Counted from the first letter of the stretch, positions 44,698 through 54,195 are shown. The stretch is 54,353 nt of DNA from AB-629-J13 sp964496365 (GCA_964496365.1 CAZBZK010000004.1:1-54353), one strand, 5' to 3'. Notes: generated from the sequence alone by a model not told the origin. Program-made: numbers and translations.

Positions 44698-45678
44698 TTA
44701 GCTGAGATGGTATTTAAACATCTTAGTTAATTTTTCCAACGTTATAGAAACCACACCAACTTCACCGCAAACATAACCTGCTGCAAAATTTCCCATGAGT
44801 GCGGCCTCTTCTCCGGTCGCACCCGATAATTCAGCCAAAGCAAATGTACTGATCACAGTGTCTCCAGCTCCGGAAACATCATGTACTTTTAATGCTTTAG
44901 TAGGAATAAAAGTGGTTTTGTCTTTTGTAAATAATACAGACCCGTCTGAACTCAGTGTAACCAATAATGTGTCAATATTCCATTTTTCTCGCAAGTTATG
45001 TCCCAATAATTTCAATTCATTGTTAGAGGTCCAATCTCCGACTAATTCATGAAATTCAAACGAATTGGGTTTAATAAAATGAATAGAATTGAATAAAAAT
45101 TTATCGATTTTTTTAGGATCAATAAAAAGTGGTTTAGTATGCTTTTGAGCCAACGCATTTATTTCTTTAATCATTCGGTGAGTCAAAGTTCCTTTTCCAT
45201 AATCAGCGATTATAATTCCATCTACATTGGGAAGATTATTTTTCACATTTAGCAACAATTGATTTTCAATAACATTTGGGACGGGTGTTGTAGTCTCTTG
45301 GTCCATTCGAATCATTTGTTGATTCTGTGCAATTATTCTAGTTTTGACTGTAGTCACCCGATTTTTTTCCGTAACCAAACCCGTCGTTAATATCTGTTTT
45401 TTATTCAACAAATCCATAAAAGAGCTACCCCAATGATCACACCCCAAGACACCGATCAGAATTGGATGACATCCTAATTCAAATAGGTTTTGGGTCACAT
45501 TTCCGGCTCCACCCATCCTGATATTTTCTTTTTCGACTTTAACAATTGGAACAGGTGCCTCCTGTGAAATTCTATGAGCATCTCCCCAATAATAAACATC
45601 CAGCATTAAGTCACCTACGACCATTATTTTTTTATCTTTAAATCCAGAGGTTATATCAAGAAAACGATTTAGATTCAT
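44698..45678 (-). CDS. rfaE1: D-glycero-beta-D-manno-heptose-7-phosphate kinase
   Basis: 326 residues of PfkB/ribokinase fold. RISQEAPVPIVKVEKENIRMGGAGNVTQNL (37-66; key residues P43, P45, G58, G59, A60, N62), IADYGKGTLT, FIDPKKIDKF and the anion-hole motif DVSGAGDTVISTF are present. It phosphorylates heptose 7-phosphate to the 1,7-bisphosphate in ADP-heptose synthesis for LPS core. The adenylyltransferase half found in bifunctional HldE is absent and must be encoded elsewhere. Other PfkB sugar kinases look similar, but the APVPI segment favours this one. Confidence 0.88.
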   Translation of the reverse strand: MNLNRFLDITSGFKDKKIMVVGDLMLDVYYWGDAHRISQEAPVPIVKVEKENIRMGGAGNVTQNLFELGCHPILIGVLGCDHWGSSFMDLLNKKQILTTGLVTEKNRVTTVKTRIIAQNQQMIRMDQETTTPVPNVIENQLLLNVKNNLPNVDGIIIADYGKGTLTHRMIKEINALAQKHTKPLFIDPKKIDKFLFNSIHFIKPNSFEFHELVGDWTSNNELKLLGHNLREKWNIDTLLVTLSSDGSVLFTKDKTTFIPTKALKVHDVSGAGDTVISTFALAELSGATGEEAALMGNFAAGYVCGEVGVVSITLEKLTKMFKYHLS

Positions 45679-45704
45679 TTTATACTATTTTTAAATACAT
45701 TAAA

Positions 45705-45733
45705 ATTATAAATGTAATTACTGTTACTGGAAA
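45705..45733 (-). promoter_or_regulatory. Candidate promoter for rfaE1
   Basis: On the minus strand a perfect TATAAT (45705-45710) with a partial -35 hexamer TTTCCA (45728-45733) at a 17-base spacing, 27 bases upstream of the rfaE1 start. It lies in the 165-base gap after the ABC ATPase gene, which holds no other feature I can name. Confidence 0.35.
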
Positions 45734-45843
45734 AAAAATCAGTTTTGTATTTATCCCATTGTGCCATAAGATAGTTGTTAAAATACTTTTCAATCTTACT
45801 CTTTTTAATGAAGGATTGCCAAATTTATTTTTGAAAGGAAAAA

Positions 45844-46533
45844 CTACCTTCTTCTATGGTTTTTCTTAACGGACTTTCCGGGGCGGATTTTAGAAATATG
45901 TCCATGATTAAAATATATCAAAACAGAAGCGAAGTTTTTGATACTTCTGTCGTCATTACATCCCAAAATCAATGTCGTACCCAATTCCTTATTCATATTC
46001 ATGAGCAATTTTTGAAATTCAATTTCTCTCTTTTGGTCCAAATAAACTCCATAATCATCCATAATAACAACTCGAGGATCTTGATTTTGTAACATACATT
46101 TTAACAACCAAACTTTTTCTCCTTGGGATAAATTACCTACTTTTTCGGACAAAAGGTGATTATGGCTTTTTGATGTAAAATACGAATCTTTCTTATTGTT
46201 TCGAAATCCAACATGAGTATTTGGAAGGACATTAGATACCATTTGATTTGGTTCTAATTCGTCGATACTCCCAAACCAAATATCCTTGAATGGTTTGAGT
46301 TTTCCCCACCAATTTTTTTGGTATTTCTCACCTTCAAATAACACTTCACCTGAAGAAGGTGTTTCCCTACCACTCAATATTTTAAGTAACGTTGTTTTGC
46401 CAGCACCCATGGGTCCGATGATCCCATAAATTGTACCGGGATGACATTCAAGGTGTTTTACATTGAGAATTGTTTGTCCTTGATGCTCTTTTTTTATTTT
46501 TTTTAATTCAAAAATTAATCTTTTTGACATCAT
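45844..46533 (-). CDS. Orphan ABC-type ATPase with degenerate catalytic motifs
   Basis: 229 residues. Walker A GPMGAGKTT (40-48) and a signature-like NLSQGEK (134-140) are intact. The Q-loop region (about 84-92) has no glutamine (IWFGSIDE). The Walker B ends VVIMDD (155-160) with Asp160 for the catalytic Glu. The H-loop reads LGCND, so no histidine. No permease is adjacent; the nearest neighbours are trxB upstream and rfaE1. It may bind ATP with little hydrolysis, act as a regulator, or be decaying. The C-terminus is very basic (KKNHRRR). Confidence 0.75.
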   Translation of the reverse strand: MMSKRLIFELKKIKKEHQGQTILNVKHLECHPGTIYGIIGPMGAGKTTLLKILSGRETPSSGEVLFEGEKYQKNWWGKLKPFKDIWFGSIDELEPNQMVSNVLPNTHVGFRNNKKDSYFTSKSHNHLLSEKVGNLSQGEKVWLLKCMLQNQDPRVVIMDDYGVYLDQKREIEFQKLLMNMNKELGTTLILGCNDDRSIKNFASVLIYFNHGHISKIRPGKSVKKNHRRR

Positions 46534-46568
46534 TCACTCCTTTAGTTTTGTGAATGATAGAATGAAAG

Positions 46569-47504
46569 TTATTCGATTGGATTTGTTTCTATGAACCTCT
46601 CAGCATCAATCCCCGCCATACATCCTGTACCCGCAGCGGTTATGGCCTGTTTATAGCGGTTATCTTGCACATCTCCACATACAAATACCCCCGGAATGGA
46701 AGTTTCAGAAGTTTTGACATTTGTTACCAAATATCCGTGTGAATCCGTATCTAAAAAGTCATTGAATAGAGATACATTGGGGGTATGGCCTATTGCCATG
46801 AATATCCCATCACATGTTACCTCTGAATCAACACCGGTAGAAATATCATGAAGGGTAACACCTGTCACTCCTTCTTCAACAGAACCGTGAATTTCTTGCA
46901 CTTTCGAGTTCCAAAGAATTTGTATTTTGTCATGATTCAGCACTCGTTCCTGCATTATTTTTGAAGCTCGAAATTCATTTCTCCTGTGGACGATATGGAC
47001 TTCAGATGCAAATTTGGTTAAAAATAGTGATTCTTCCATAGCTGAATCACCACCACCTACAACTAAGACTTTTTTATTTTTGAAAAAAAATCCGTCGCAG
47101 GTTGCACAGGCAGATACACCATTACCCATTAATTTCGATTCTGATTCTAACCCAAGTAATTTCGCAGTTGAACCAGTCGAAATAATGACAGTTTCTGATG
47201 AGTAAGCAGTTTCTCCGACCCATACTTTAAAGGGTCTCTGTCTAAAATCAACTTGAGTCACTGACTTATATTCACAATCCGTACCAAACCTGATAGCTTG
47301 TTTTCGAAATAAATCCACCAAATCCGGACCCATAATCCCATCAGGGAATCCGGGAAAATTTTCAACATCTGTTGTGATGGTTAATTGTCCACCGGGTTGA
47401 CTCCCTTCAAAAACCAACGGATTCAAATTTGCTCTTGCTGTATATAGAGCTGCAGTTAATCCGGCAGGTCCTGATCCAATGATTATAACTTTCCTTCTTA
47501 TCAT
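46569..47504 (-). CDS. trxB: Thioredoxin reductase
   Basis: 311 residues. FAD-binding GSGPAGLTAALYTAR (about 10-24), redox motif CATC (133-136), NADPH motif VGGGDSAMEE and the late FAD motif GVFVCGDVQDNRYKQAITAAG are present. It reduces thioredoxin with NADPH. trxA lies 58 bp upstream on the same strand, its direct substrate. The genes form a natural pair. Confidence 0.96.
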   Translation of the reverse strand: MIRRKVIIIGSGPAGLTAALYTARANLNPLVFEGSQPGGQLTITTDVENFPGFPDGIMGPDLVDLFRKQAIRFGTDCEYKSVTQVDFRQRPFKVWVGETAYSSETVIISTGSTAKLLGLESESKLMGNGVSACATCDGFFFKNKKVLVVGGGDSAMEESLFLTKFASEVHIVHRRNEFRASKIMQERVLNHDKIQILWNSKVQEIHGSVEEGVTGVTLHDISTGVDSEVTCDGIFMAIGHTPNVSLFNDFLDTDSHGYLVTNVKTSETSIPGVFVCGDVQDNRYKQAITAAGTGCMAGIDAERFIETNPIE

Positions 47505-47562
47505 TTTATTTATTTAATCTAATCTTCAGAATTTTCAGTAAGAAAATTCTCTTCATTGTTTG

Positions 47563-47889
47563 TTAAATTACTTCGTTGAGTAATTTTGTAATACTTTCTT
47601 TGGGCACATTCCCCACGATTTGGTTCACAACCGCCCCATTATGAAAGATTAATAAAGTTGGGATACTACGGACACCAAATTTGGATGCAGTCACACTATT
47701 AAAATCCACATTAACTTTCCCAACTCTTACTTTATCTTTAAATTCATCAGCGATAGTTGAAATAGTAGGTGCTAAGGCTTTACATGGTCCACACCATTCT
47801 GCCCAAAAATCTACCAGAACTGGACAGTCGGCATTTAATACCTCAATTTCAAAATTATCATCACTAAATTCCATGACATTTTCTGCCAT
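47563..47889 (-). CDS. trxA: Thioredoxin
   Basis: 108 residues of typical thioredoxin with the active site WCGPCK (Cys33, Cys36), FWAEWCGPCKALAPT, KVNVDFNS and the cis-Pro loop GVRSIPTLLIF. It is a cytoplasmic disulphide reductant recycled by TrxB. A promoter-like pair with a perfect TATAAT lies about 150 bases upstream. The 261-base gap 47890-48150 holds nothing else I can identify. Confidence 0.97.
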   Translation of the reverse strand: MAENVMEFSDDNFEIEVLNADCPVLVDFWAEWCGPCKALAPTISTIADEFKDKVRVGKVNVDFNSVTASKFGVRSIPTLLIFHNGAVVNQIVGNVPKESITKLLNEVI

Positions 47890-48032
47890 AATTTCTCCTC
47901 AATTTAAAATTGTTTACTAAAAAAGGGGATTCGAATTTAGATGATTGTATCCCATCTATTAAACATAAATAATTTGGAATTTGGATTTCAAGGAAACAAG
48001 TCATTGAGCCTACATTCTATTCAAAAAAGATT

Positions 48033-48061
48033 ATTATATTTCAGTTGAAAAATAATTACAA
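48033..48061 (-). promoter_or_regulatory. Candidate sigma-70-type promoter for trxA-trxB
   Basis: On the minus strand, TTGTAA (48056-48061) and a perfect TATAAT (48033-48038) have a 17-base spacer, the ideal distance, 150 bases upstream of trxA. The -35 matches 4 of 6. The predicted 5' untranslated region would be about 135 bases. Confidence 0.42.
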
Positions 48062-48150
48062 ACTTTCCAAAAATATTGACTCACCACAGAATCGCAGTTT
48101 CAAAATTTCATACAATCAAAAGGAGATCAATAGGTTGGATTAATTTGCCA

Positions 48151-49359
48151 TTAAAATTTACCCACTTTTAGAAATCTTCTTTTCCCAACTTTAATCACAT
48201 ATTCTCGATTGAGTTCAACTATAAACTGAATATCCTCGCAAACTATTCCGTTAATTTTTATGGCATTTTGTTGAATCAGTCGTCTTCCTTCTGATTTGCT
48301 TTTGATGAGACTCTCTCTATGTAACAACTCAATTAAGGGTATATCTCCATCAAGAGAAATGTGAGCAATATTCTCTGGGATTCTTTTTTTTATAAAAATA
48401 TTATCAAAATGTTTTTCACTTATTTCAGCAGCATTTTCATCATAATATAATCGGACCAGTTGACGAGATAATTTTCTTTTTAAATCTCTCGGATTAAATT
48501 TTGGACTCAATAATTTTTCCTTTACGTTTCCCAAAACTTTTTCATCTGCATGTACAGCCAATTGAAAATATTTTTCTATTAATGAATCTGGAATGGACAT
48601 CGTTTTGCCATACATTTCTTCAGGAGAGTCATTAAAAGCAATGTGATTATTATAAGATTTAGACATTTTCTCCACACCATCTGTCCCTTCTAATAATGGA
48701 TTGGTTATGATAATTTGTGGAGGTTGTCCCCACTCTTTTTGTAGATCCCGACCAACCAATAAATTGAATTTTTGATCCGTTCCTCCCAATTCAATATCAG
48801 CTTCCAATTCAACGGAATCCATACCTTGAGCTAGAGGATATAGAAATTCATGGATGGAAATGGGGATTTCATTTTTATATCGATTGGTAAAATCATCCCG
48901 TTCTAACATTCTTGCAACGGTATATTTACTGGTTAATTTTATGACATCCACAAAATTCATTTTCGAAAGCCATTCGTTATTGTACACAACTTTTAATTTA
49001 TCCAAATTTAAAATTGATCCGGCTTGTTCAACATAAGTTTGAGCATAATCTGCTGTTTCACTTTGAGTTATTTGAGGACGTGTTTTATTCCTTCCTGATG
49101 GATCACCTATCATAGCTGTGAAATCTCCAATAACCAGAATAGCATTATGTCCTAAATCTTGAAATTGTCTCAATTTTCTCAAAACAATTGAGTGTCCAAT
49201 ATGCAAATCTGGTCTGCTGGGGTCACAACCTAATTTTATATTGAGCGGTTTATTATGTTTTCGGGAATATTCCAACCTTTTTAAGAGGTCCGTTTCAGGA
49301 ATGATTTCTTCCACATTTTGAGAGATGATTCCCATTTGTTTTTCCGGTGATAAAAACAT
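48151..49359 (-). CDS. tyrS: Tyrosyl-tRNA synthetase (TyrRS, bacterial class I)
   Basis: 402 residues. HIGH motif DLHIGH (51-56), tyrosine site with GCDPSRPDLH, KMSKS at 231-235, and a C-terminal S4-like RNA-binding domain (about 340-402) with SKSEGRRLIQQNAIKINGI. It charges tRNA-Tyr. The sequence is of the longer TyrZ-like subfamily. Its start shares one base with the smpB stop. Confidence 0.93.
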   Translation of the reverse strand: MFLSPEKQMGIISQNVEEIIPETDLLKRLEYSRKHNKPLNIKLGCDPSRPDLHIGHSIVLRKLRQFQDLGHNAILVIGDFTAMIGDPSGRNKTRPQITQSETADYAQTYVEQAGSILNLDKLKVVYNNEWLSKMNFVDVIKLTSKYTVARMLERDDFTNRYKNEIPISIHEFLYPLAQGMDSVELEADIELGGTDQKFNLLVGRDLQKEWGQPPQIIITNPLLEGTDGVEKMSKSYNNHIAFNDSPEEMYGKTMSIPDSLIEKYFQLAVHADEKVLGNVKEKLLSPKFNPRDLKRKLSRQLVRLYYDENAAEISEKHFDNIFIKKRIPENIAHISLDGDIPLIELLHRESLIKSKSEGRRLIQQNAIKINGIVCEDIQFIVELNREYVIKVGKRRFLKVGKF

Positions 49360-49811
49360 TATAACCTAGTCCTTAATTCTCTTTCTGTGTCTCTTTTCAT
49401 ATCTCTTCTTTTTATAGATTCACGTTTATCAAATGTCTTTTTCCCTTTTGCTAAACCAATTTCAATCTTTGCCCACCTCTTATTAAAATACAATTTTAAT
49501 GGAATAATCGTGTATCCTTTTTCAGCTGATTTTTGAGAAAATACCAACATTTCTTTTTTAGACATCAAAAGATGTCTGGTACGATATGGGTCATGTCCGA
49601 TAAAACCGGTATTCGAATAGGCACTTATATGCACTCCATTAAGAGTAGCAATTGAATTCCGAATCATGATGTAGGAATCTTTTAAATTTACTTTATTTTC
49701 TCTCAAACTCTTCACCTCACTCCCTTTTAACACAATACCAGCTTCGCAAGTGTCCAAAATATGATATTCACGATAGGCTTTTTTATTGGTCGCAATTAAT
49801 TTGGAAATCAT
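49359..49811 (-). CDS. smpB: SsrA-binding protein SmpB
   Basis: 150 residues. IATNKKAYREYHILDTCEAGIVLKGSEVKSLR (6-37; key residues E23, G25, G29, E31, K33), the ISAYSNTGFIGHDPYRTRHLL segment (82-102, with the family DPxRxRxLL form) and the basic C-terminal tail are the family hallmarks. SmpB binds tmRNA for trans-translation. A GAGGAT ribosome site precedes the ATG. No ssrA gene is visible in the window. Confidence 0.95.
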   Translation of the reverse strand: MISKLIATNKKAYREYHILDTCEAGIVLKGSEVKSLRENKVNLKDSYIMIRNSIATLNGVHISAYSNTGFIGHDPYRTRHLLMSKKEMLVFSQKSAEKGYTIIPLKLYFNKRWAKIEIGLAKGKKTFDKRESIKRRDMKRDTERELRTRL

Positions 49812-49897
49812 TTTGAATCCTCACGAAAATCACCATACATTTTGCATCTTTGGGATTGTGAATATGGCTTTACTGAGTTAATTTTGCGGTTCGTTTT

Positions 49898-49981
49898 GCC
49901 CGGATGGTGGAACTGGTAGACACACTAGGTTCAGGGTCTAGTATCCGCAAGGATGTGCAGGTTCAACTCCTGTTCCGGGCA
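49898..49981 (+). tRNA. tRNA-Leu (anticodon CAG)
   Basis: Plus strand. The acceptor stem GCCCGGA/TCCGGGC (49898-49904 with 49974-49980) ends with discriminator A at 49981. The anticodon loop TTCAGGG gives CAG. The variable arm TATCCGCAAGGATG is long, as in class II tRNAs, and the T arm is GCAGG-TTCAACT-CCTGT. CCA is not encoded (ACATAA follows). It is one of only two plus-strand genes found. Confidence 0.96.
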
Positions 49982-49990
49982 CATAAATTC

Positions 49991-51313
49991 TTAAAGGGTT
50001 AATGTAAATGAATTAACCAACACTCCCGGACATGTCAACACATCAACACTTCGTCGGTAATAGGTAGAAACATCAGGAATAATTTCCTTTTTATATCCAA
50101 TGGATTCCAATTCGCTACCGAAGAATCGATAAAAAGTATCATCAAATCTCATGGTATTAATTGGAGCTGATATTTCACCATTTTCTACCTGAAAACATGC
50201 ATACCGTGTCAAGCCTGTAATTCTACCAGATGGATTATCACTCCAATTTAAATAATGAATATTTGATATAAATAATCCATTATCAATTGAAGACAATACA
50301 TCTTCTTCTTTTAGGGTACCGGTTTCCATCATAGGTGACCGAAGAAATTCCCCATTTTCAGCTCTATTTGAAGTCACTTTATATTCTGCTGCAGTTCGTG
50401 AACTTACTAATGTATTTTGAAGTTTTCCTTTATGTATGAGTGTAAGTGAATTGGGAGCAATTTCACCTTCAGAATTAAACTGGGGTACCATTCCCGATGA
50501 GAAATCTTCAGACAGAGTAAATTTAGGAGATAAAAGTTCATTTTTAGATCTCATTTTTCCAAATCCGCTACATCCTTGTTGAATAGAAGCTTCACTCAGT
50601 CCATTCCAAGAAAACATCCCAACAAAGTCACCTACGGCTGCAGGTTCAAACCAAACTCTATAATCCCCCGGATCAATTTTAACGGGTGTGCGATCCAATA
50701 ATTTTGCCTTCTCCTTGGAAGAATTTATATATTTTTCATAGTCATTTTGATTCCAATCTTTTCCTGAAAAAGTACCTTTAACCATTTGATGTTTGGGTGT
50801 TACAATGGAATAATCAAAAGTAAACGAGTCTGTTTCAAACCAATGATTAAGTCCATTTGAATTCGCCACTCCTCTATAGATTCGCCCAGATGCCCAAATT
50901 CCTACTAAATCTAAACCCAACATTACCGGGAATAATGCATCGACAACCTCATCTTTCGGTAATAAAGAACTATGTCTAATCACTTCAGTTGAGTCCGATT
51001 TTATTGGTTCCACAATATAGTTATCGATGGGGAGTTGTTTTATTTCATTTCTCATTTCAGACAAAACCATTTGAGCAGTTTCATTATTTTTTTCTATATC
51101 AGAAGTAAATGTAAACGACCGGGAGCATGTGCGATTATTTTTAATCAAAGTCAATGTAATATCGCCATCATCCACTACACCAATCTGTCTGATTTTTGCA
51201 TGATTAATTCGAATAAATTGACTGGTTTCTCCTGCAAAAGAAATTTTTAATTGTTCACCACTTTTAAGAGATTCAAATAATGTTTCTGTACAAGTATTAA
51301 CTAATTCTTTCAT
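49991..51313 (-). CDS. tldE: TldE/PmbA-family protein (partner of TldD)
   Basis: 440 residues from the ATG at 51313. The frame is open to 51451, but the 46 extra codons encode a hydrophobic, unrelated stretch inside tldD, and GGAGGAG (51323-51329) sits just upstream of the 51313 ATG. The protein has the family core: GDFVGMFSWNGLSEASIQQG (271-290), the SPKFTLSEDF segment and TRYACFQVENGE. As in known TldE there is no HExxxH motif; TldE forms the inactive half of the TldD-TldE protease. It follows tldD by 4 bp. Confidence 0.92.
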   Translation of the reverse strand: MKELVNTCTETLFESLKSGEQLKISFAGETSQFIRINHAKIRQIGVVDDGDITLTLIKNNRTCSRSFTFTSDIEKNNETAQMVLSEMRNEIKQLPIDNYIVEPIKSDSTEVIRHSSLLPKDEVVDALFPVMLGLDLVGIWASGRIYRGVANSNGLNHWFETDSFTFDYSIVTPKHQMVKGTFSGKDWNQNDYEKYINSSKEKAKLLDRTPVKIDPGDYRVWFEPAAVGDFVGMFSWNGLSEASIQQGCSGFGKMRSKNELLSPKFTLSEDFSSGMVPQFNSEGEIAPNSLTLIHKGKLQNTLVSSRTAAEYKVTSNRAENGEFLRSPMMETGTLKEEDVLSSIDNGLFISNIHYLNWSDNPSGRITGLTRYACFQVENGEISAPINTMRFDDTFYRFFGSELESIGYKKEIIPDVSTYYRRSVDVLTCPGVLVNSFTLTL

Positions 51314-51317
51314 TTGT

Positions 51318-52751
51318 TTAAGCTCCTCCAAATACATCAACACTACTAAATAAACAAACAGGAGAAGCGTGTCCAACACGAATGACTTGATTCGGTTCAC
51401 CTTTTCCACAATTGGGTGTTCCGTACATTTTAAACGTATTTTTATCTCCAACCATTTTTAAATTTTTCCAAAATGAACTACTAATGCCCCTGTAATTTGG
51501 ATTTTTTAATGTTTTCGTTAATTTCCCATTTTCAATTAATTTAGCGTATTCGCACCCAAATTGAAATTTGTTTCGATAATCATCAATGGACCAACTTCGA
51601 TTACTTTCCATGTAAACTCCTCTCTCTACTGAACCAATTATTTTCTCGAAAGACGCATCCCCAGCTTCTAAATTAATATTTGCCATTCTATCTATTGGAG
51701 CTCTATTCCATGAACTTGCTCTAAAATTAGCAACCCCGGGAACTCCCGAACGAATTTGACTTTCTTGACCACCCAATCCTCTCAACAGTATTCCATCTTT
51801 TATTAAGTAATGTTTTTCAGCTTTAAGTCCACCATCGTCAAATCCGTATGAAGCAAATTGATGAGAAACGGTTGGATCAAAAGTAATATTCATAAGAGAA
51901 GACCCATATTTTAATGACCCAAAGTCACTTAGATTTACAAAACTCCAACCTGCATAATTCCTTTCGTCACCTAAAATCCGATCCACCTCAATTGCATGAC
52001 CTACGCTTTCATGAATTTGTAACATCATTTGGTCAGAGGCTATAACCAACTCAGTCTGTTCATCCGGGCAGTTTTCCGCCGTAAGTAATTCTAATGCTTG
52101 CTCCCCAATTCTGTTTGCATGAGCTAATAGTTCCAATTCATCAAAATATTCCATCCCAATTTGAAAGCAATTTCCTCGCATACCACCAAAAGTGCGGGTT
52201 TGCATATCGTTGCCATCCTGAGCGGTTGCCCTTAAATCAAATTCGAGTAAAACAAAATCTTGTGTTATATCTGAACCACTACTACTCACAAAATGGTGAT
52301 CAGATTCAACGACGACACACATGGACGTTGCACTCACAATTTTATCCGATATTTTTAATGCATGGTTGGATTTCAAAAGGAGTTCGTTCAATTCACCTGC
52401 TGAAATATGTTGACGTGTTTTTTGATGAGGTGAATGAAAGGAGCCCCTGTGAACAGGACGAGAATTTTCATCAAACTTATACACAGAATATGGTGCAGAT
52501 AATTCTGCTAATTTAGCCGCTTTTTTTGCTGCTTCAGCAATTCCTTTTGATGTACTATCTTTTGTACCATAATAGGCAAATTGACCCTGTGTCAACACCT
52601 CGACCATAATTCCCGTTGATACGGATGAATCGTTAAATAATGGATTTCCATCCCGGATTAATCTTGAAGTAGTGGTTTCACTAACCTCTCGTAACCCGAC
52701 CCAGTCAACCGGTGTATCAATGGCGGATAATTTAGACTTTAAATCATTCAT
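51318..52751 (-). CDS. tldD: TldD zinc metalloprotease
   Basis: 477 residues with the zinc motif HESVGH (H247, E248, H252) and the downstream FDDGGLKAEKHYLIKDGIL, GANFR-like segments and EYAKLIENGKL. TldD-TldE degrades unstructured peptides, and in enterobacteria it matures microcin B17 and related ribosomally made peptides. No peptide-modification genes are visible here, so a housekeeping role is more likely. It is adjacent to tldE, which forms the hetero-complex. Confidence 0.94.
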   Translation of the reverse strand: MNDLKSKLSAIDTPVDWVGLREVSETTTSRLIRDGNPLFNDSSVSTGIMVEVLTQGQFAYYGTKDSTSKGIAEAAKKAAKLAELSAPYSVYKFDENSRPVHRGSFHSPHQKTRQHISAGELNELLLKSNHALKISDKIVSATSMCVVVESDHHFVSSSGSDITQDFVLLEFDLRATAQDGNDMQTRTFGGMRGNCFQIGMEYFDELELLAHANRIGEQALELLTAENCPDEQTELVIASDQMMLQIHESVGHAIEVDRILGDERNYAGWSFVNLSDFGSLKYGSSLMNITFDPTVSHQFASYGFDDGGLKAEKHYLIKDGILLRGLGGQESQIRSGVPGVANFRASSWNRAPIDRMANINLEAGDASFEKIIGSVERGVYMESNRSWSIDDYRNKFQFGCEYAKLIENGKLTKTLKNPNYRGISSSFWKNLKMVGDKNTFKMYGTPNCGKGEPNQVIRVGHASPVCLFSSVDVFGGA

Positions 52752-52803
52752 ATTTTTTTGTTTTTTCTAATTTTAAAATTGGATTGAATTTAGATGTTTT
52801 TTT

Positions 52804-54027
52804 TTACTTCTGAAAGACTTTCGGGTTCTTTCTCATTTCATTTGTTACTTTCTCAAATGCCCGAATGATGTCTTGAGTGTCCTCTTTGGTTCCCAATAAA
52901 TAATTTTGTTTTAGCCAAATGGATTCTTTTTCGCTAAACTGTTCAGTATATGGTAGGGATAACGAATTAAAGTTTATCCCGTTCAGCCAAGGATACTCAT
53001 CCGGATTTATAATAAATAAATTTTCCTTATAAAGGGGTTTATATCCTTGATATGTAAAGATTCCTTCTGCCTGCATAGCTTCAAAAAATTTATGACGTGG
53101 AATACCTGAAAAATCAGCTTCATTATATCTACAAATATAAATGTGATTTGCGGATGTCGTCACATTGGAATATCGTTTTAACGGTGTAATTCCCGGAATA
53201 TTCTCGAGAGCAGAATCCAGAAGTTTCCGATTGGATTCTCTTATTTGCAGATAATAATTTATGGTATCCAACTGTGGTATTAGAATGGCTGCTTGAATTG
53301 CTGACATTCTAAAATTTCCTCCTAAATGAGAATGTTCATACCAACCTCCATTTCTTACCCTGCCGCAATTGTAATAGGAAAAACACGAATCCATAAACCC
53401 TTCATCATTTGAAATGATGATTCCCCCTTCTCCTGCCGTCATATTTTTTGAAGTTTGAAAACTAAAACATCCACCTAATCCCAGTCCACCAATTTTTTTC
53501 TTGTCCCACTCAGCACCATGTGCTTGAGCCGCATCTTCTATTATTTTTATTCCATGTTTTTCTGCAATGGATTTTATAGCATCTAAATTACAAGGTGTAC
53601 CTCCAATATGGACAGGCATGATAACTTTGGTTTTTCGAGTTATTTTTTCTTCGATAGAAACAGGGTCGATATTACCTGTTTCGATATCTATATCAGCGAA
53701 TACAGGTATTCCATTTGCCAATAAAACACTGGAAGCGGTTGCAATGAACGTATAACCGGGAACAATGACCTCATCTCCAGCCTTTACACCAGCTGCTTTC
53801 AATGCAACCCATAACGCTGTTGTACCTGAATTGGTAGCAATTGCAAAACTGGAATCATGAAATGCTGAAAAAGAGGTACAAAACCTGTCTATAACTTCAC
53901 TCCCAATTCCCCATGATTCTTTCCGCAAGCATTGAGACACCTCCATTTCTATTTTTTTAGTAGAGCAGGGCCAAGAAGGAAATGGTTTTTCTCGTATTGG
54001 TTTTCCACCAAATAATGCTAATTCCAT
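52804..54027 (-). CDS. DegT/DnrJ/EryC1 PLP-dependent aminotransferase
   Basis: 407 residues. The fold-type I core has ATNSGTTALWVALKAAGVKAG (64-84), DEVIVPGYTFIATASSV (85-101), EDAAQAHGA (Asp165) and the PLP-lysine motif FQTSKNMTAGEGG (Lys194). Members aminate keto-sugars for LPS, antibiotics or glycans, or are dehydratases. The N-terminus (GGKPIREKPFPSWP) is typical of the NTD-sugar group. No sugar-nucleotide genes are adjacent, so the substrate is open. Confidence 0.9.
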   Translation of the reverse strand: MELALFGGKPIREKPFPSWPCSTKKIEMEVSQCLRKESWGIGSEVIDRFCTSFSAFHDSSFAIATNSGTTALWVALKAAGVKAGDEVIVPGYTFIATASSVLLANGIPVFADIDIETGNIDPVSIEEKITRKTKVIMPVHIGGTPCNLDAIKSIAEKHGIKIIEDAAQAHGAEWDKKKIGGLGLGGCFSFQTSKNMTAGEGGIIISNDEGFMDSCFSYYNCGRVRNGGWYEHSHLGGNFRMSAIQAAILIPQLDTINYYLQIRESNRKLLDSALENIPGITPLKRYSNVTTSANHIYICRYNEADFSGIPRHKFFEAMQAEGIFTYQGYKPLYKENLFIINPDEYPWLNGINFNSLSLPYTEQFSEKESIWLKQNYLLGTKEDTQDIIRAFEKVTNEMRKNPKVFQK

Positions 54028-54105
54028 AAAAAATCCGTTTGTATCTTCATATTCAAGGTAAAATTTAATCTCATTTTTATTTTTAGTCGAATGATATTAT
54101 TTATA

Positions 54106-54120
54106 CTGCCATATAGGCAG
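54106..54120. repeat. Perfect 5-bp inverted repeat in the degT-hsp20 intergenic region
   Basis: CTGCC-ATATA-GGCAG between divergent genes. The GGCA core recurs at about 54157 (TTATGGCAGTT) and 54193 (TATATGGCATAA), giving three similar sites upstream of the small heat-shock gene. These may be operator sites; the observation is visual and unproven. Confidence 0.3.
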
Positions 54121-54165
54121 CTTTGTTATTCGTAGTTTTAATGCATATGTCATTATGGCAGTTAT

Positions 54166-54195
54166 TTGTGAAAATTAATCATTAATGATTATATG
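54166..54195 (+). promoter_or_regulatory. Candidate promoter with internal palindrome for hsp20
   Basis: TTGTGA (54166-54171) and TATATG (54190-54195, 18-base spacer) form a weak -35/-10 pair on the plus strand. A perfect 14-base palindrome AATCATTAATGATT lies at 54177-54190 within the spacer, as an operator would. It is about 60 bases upstream of the start codon at 54256. The region 54028-54255 is otherwise gene-free. Confidence 0.35.

Noticed and set aside
51314..51451. N-terminal hydrophobic extension of tldE
   Set aside because: It is inside tldD; a GGAGGAG site supports the 51313 start.
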